A stretch of DNA of 7,593 bases, taken from positions 1-7,593 of the forward strand of contig JAFWBF010000239.1 of NCBI GenBank assembly GCA_017507285.1, read 5' to 3'. A program made the translations under genes and the position numbers. The notes under the pieces are model-generated. The model searched no databases and was not told the DNA's origin. It worked only from the letters and a program-made list of their open reading frames with translations. Below, one piece after another: positions 7,332 to 7,593 of this stretch. The stretch comes from Bacteroidales bacterium. Its GTDB lineage: Bacteria > Bacteroidota > Bacteroidia > Bacteroidales > P3. Each line of letters opens with the position of its first letter. Positions within the stretch are counted from its first letter, which is position 1.

Positions 7332-7363
7332 AATCTCTTATACTTTTTGTATAGGAGATTTTT
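7332..7363 (+). terminator. Intrinsic terminator after the FSMP lipoprotein gene
   Basis: The left arm aatctcttatac (7332-7343) pairs with the right arm gtataggagatt (7349-7360) over 12 positions, with one G-U wobble, around a loop of five T residues. The right arm runs into a T tract (7359-7363) followed by atat. It sits about 40 bp after the stop codon at 7293 and 26 bp before the next start codon. It is the only clear terminator in the window and should end the transcript coming from the left. Confidence 0.85.
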
Positions 7364-7389
7364 ATATAACTAACAAACCATTATAAAAG

Positions 7390-7593
7390 ATGAAGAAACT
7401 GATATTATTCATATTGTCGATAATATTTTCGGTTACTATGTTTTCGCAGCAGCTGAAGGTGGTGGAACCATTGCGCAAGGATGCGATGAGTACAGATGCT
7501 ATTAAGTATTCCAAAACCGACTATTCGGGCAATAAGTGTGCCCTTATACGTATGGGATTGCTGTTGCCCAACGCCAAGTTTGAAGGCGATGTA
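7390..7593 (+). CDS. Third PEGA-family paralogue, N-terminal part only (3' end outside window)
   Basis: The frame runs open from the ATG at 7390 to the window edge, giving 68 residues. The signal peptide MKKLILFILSIIFSVTMFS is followed by QQLKVVEPLRKD, and the segment continues through NKCALI and LPNAKFEGDV. It aligns without gaps over all 68 residues with the starts of the proteins at 3231 and 4633: signal cleavage before Q20-Q21, C50, P60 and F64-E65-G66 fall at identical positions. It is therefore the third member of this paralogous set and probably continues into PEGA units, but its C-terminal module cannot be seen. The A-rich leader (attataaaag) just before the ATG is typical of Bacteroidetes translation starts. 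The terminator upstream suggests it is transcribed separately, although no convincing promoter is visible in the roughly 26 bp between them. Confidence 0.9.
   Translation, partial: MKKLILFILSIIFSVTMFSQQLKVVEPLRKDAMSTDAIKYSKTDYSGNKCALIRMGLLLPNAKFEGDV

Noticed and set aside
7324..7349. TTTG motifs at 7324-7327 and 7346-7349 as a promoter for the last gene
   Set aside because: The spacing is far shorter than 19-21 bases, and the second motif lies in the loop of the terminator hairpin.

Overview
The window is an AT-rich stretch of about 7.6 kb in which every gene lies on the + strand. It looks like the chromosome of a Bacteroidales bacterium (Bacteroides/Prevotella/Parabacteroides-like; the genus cannot be settled from this sequence). 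The reasons are the PEGA-domain envelope proteins with short Lys-rich signal peptides ending in S/A-QQ, two copies of the Fibrobacter succinogenes major paralogous domain (FSMP, TIGR02145-like; core YVDLGLSVKWATCN), a lipoprotein with a Bacteroidetes-type surface-export motif after its cysteine, and the absence of Shine-Dalgarno sequences before almost every gene.

Layout. 1-321: 3' end of a gene encoding a Thr/Pro-rich linker and a MORN-like C-terminal domain. 342-1271: secreted protein of unknown function. 1276-2253: secreted protein with an LPP20/FlgT-like N-terminal region, a Lys/Glu/Pro linker containing a four-copy 21-bp tandem repeat, and an unknown C-terminal domain. 2264-3226: secreted protein with a C-terminal NTF2/SnoaL-like domain. 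3231-4565: protein with an N-terminal family domain, two PEGA domains and an FSMP domain. 4633-6630: protein with the same N-terminal domain, five PEGA domains and a C-terminal outer-membrane beta-barrel-like domain. 6646-7293: short lipoprotein that is almost entirely an FSMP domain. 7332-7363: strong intrinsic terminator. 7390-7593 (cut by the edge): start of a third protein with the same N-terminal domain. No stretch longer than about 100 bases is non-coding. There are no RNA genes, mobile elements or CRISPR arrays.

How it may work together (inference). Gaps between the first five genes are 20, 4, 10 and 4 bp, so they look like one operon. The following 67-bp and 15-bp gaps allow it to continue to the terminator at 7332. 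Every complete protein has an export signal, so this is an envelope gene set: a predicted outer-membrane barrel carrying a periplasmic PEGA stalk, a soluble PEGA-FSMP paralogue, a probably surface-exposed FSMP lipoprotein, and three further exported proteins. The three genes sharing an N-terminal domain look like one ancestral gene that was duplicated and given different C-terminal modules. I know of no assigned function for this set; a multi-protein envelope complex is a hypothesis, not a demonstrated system.
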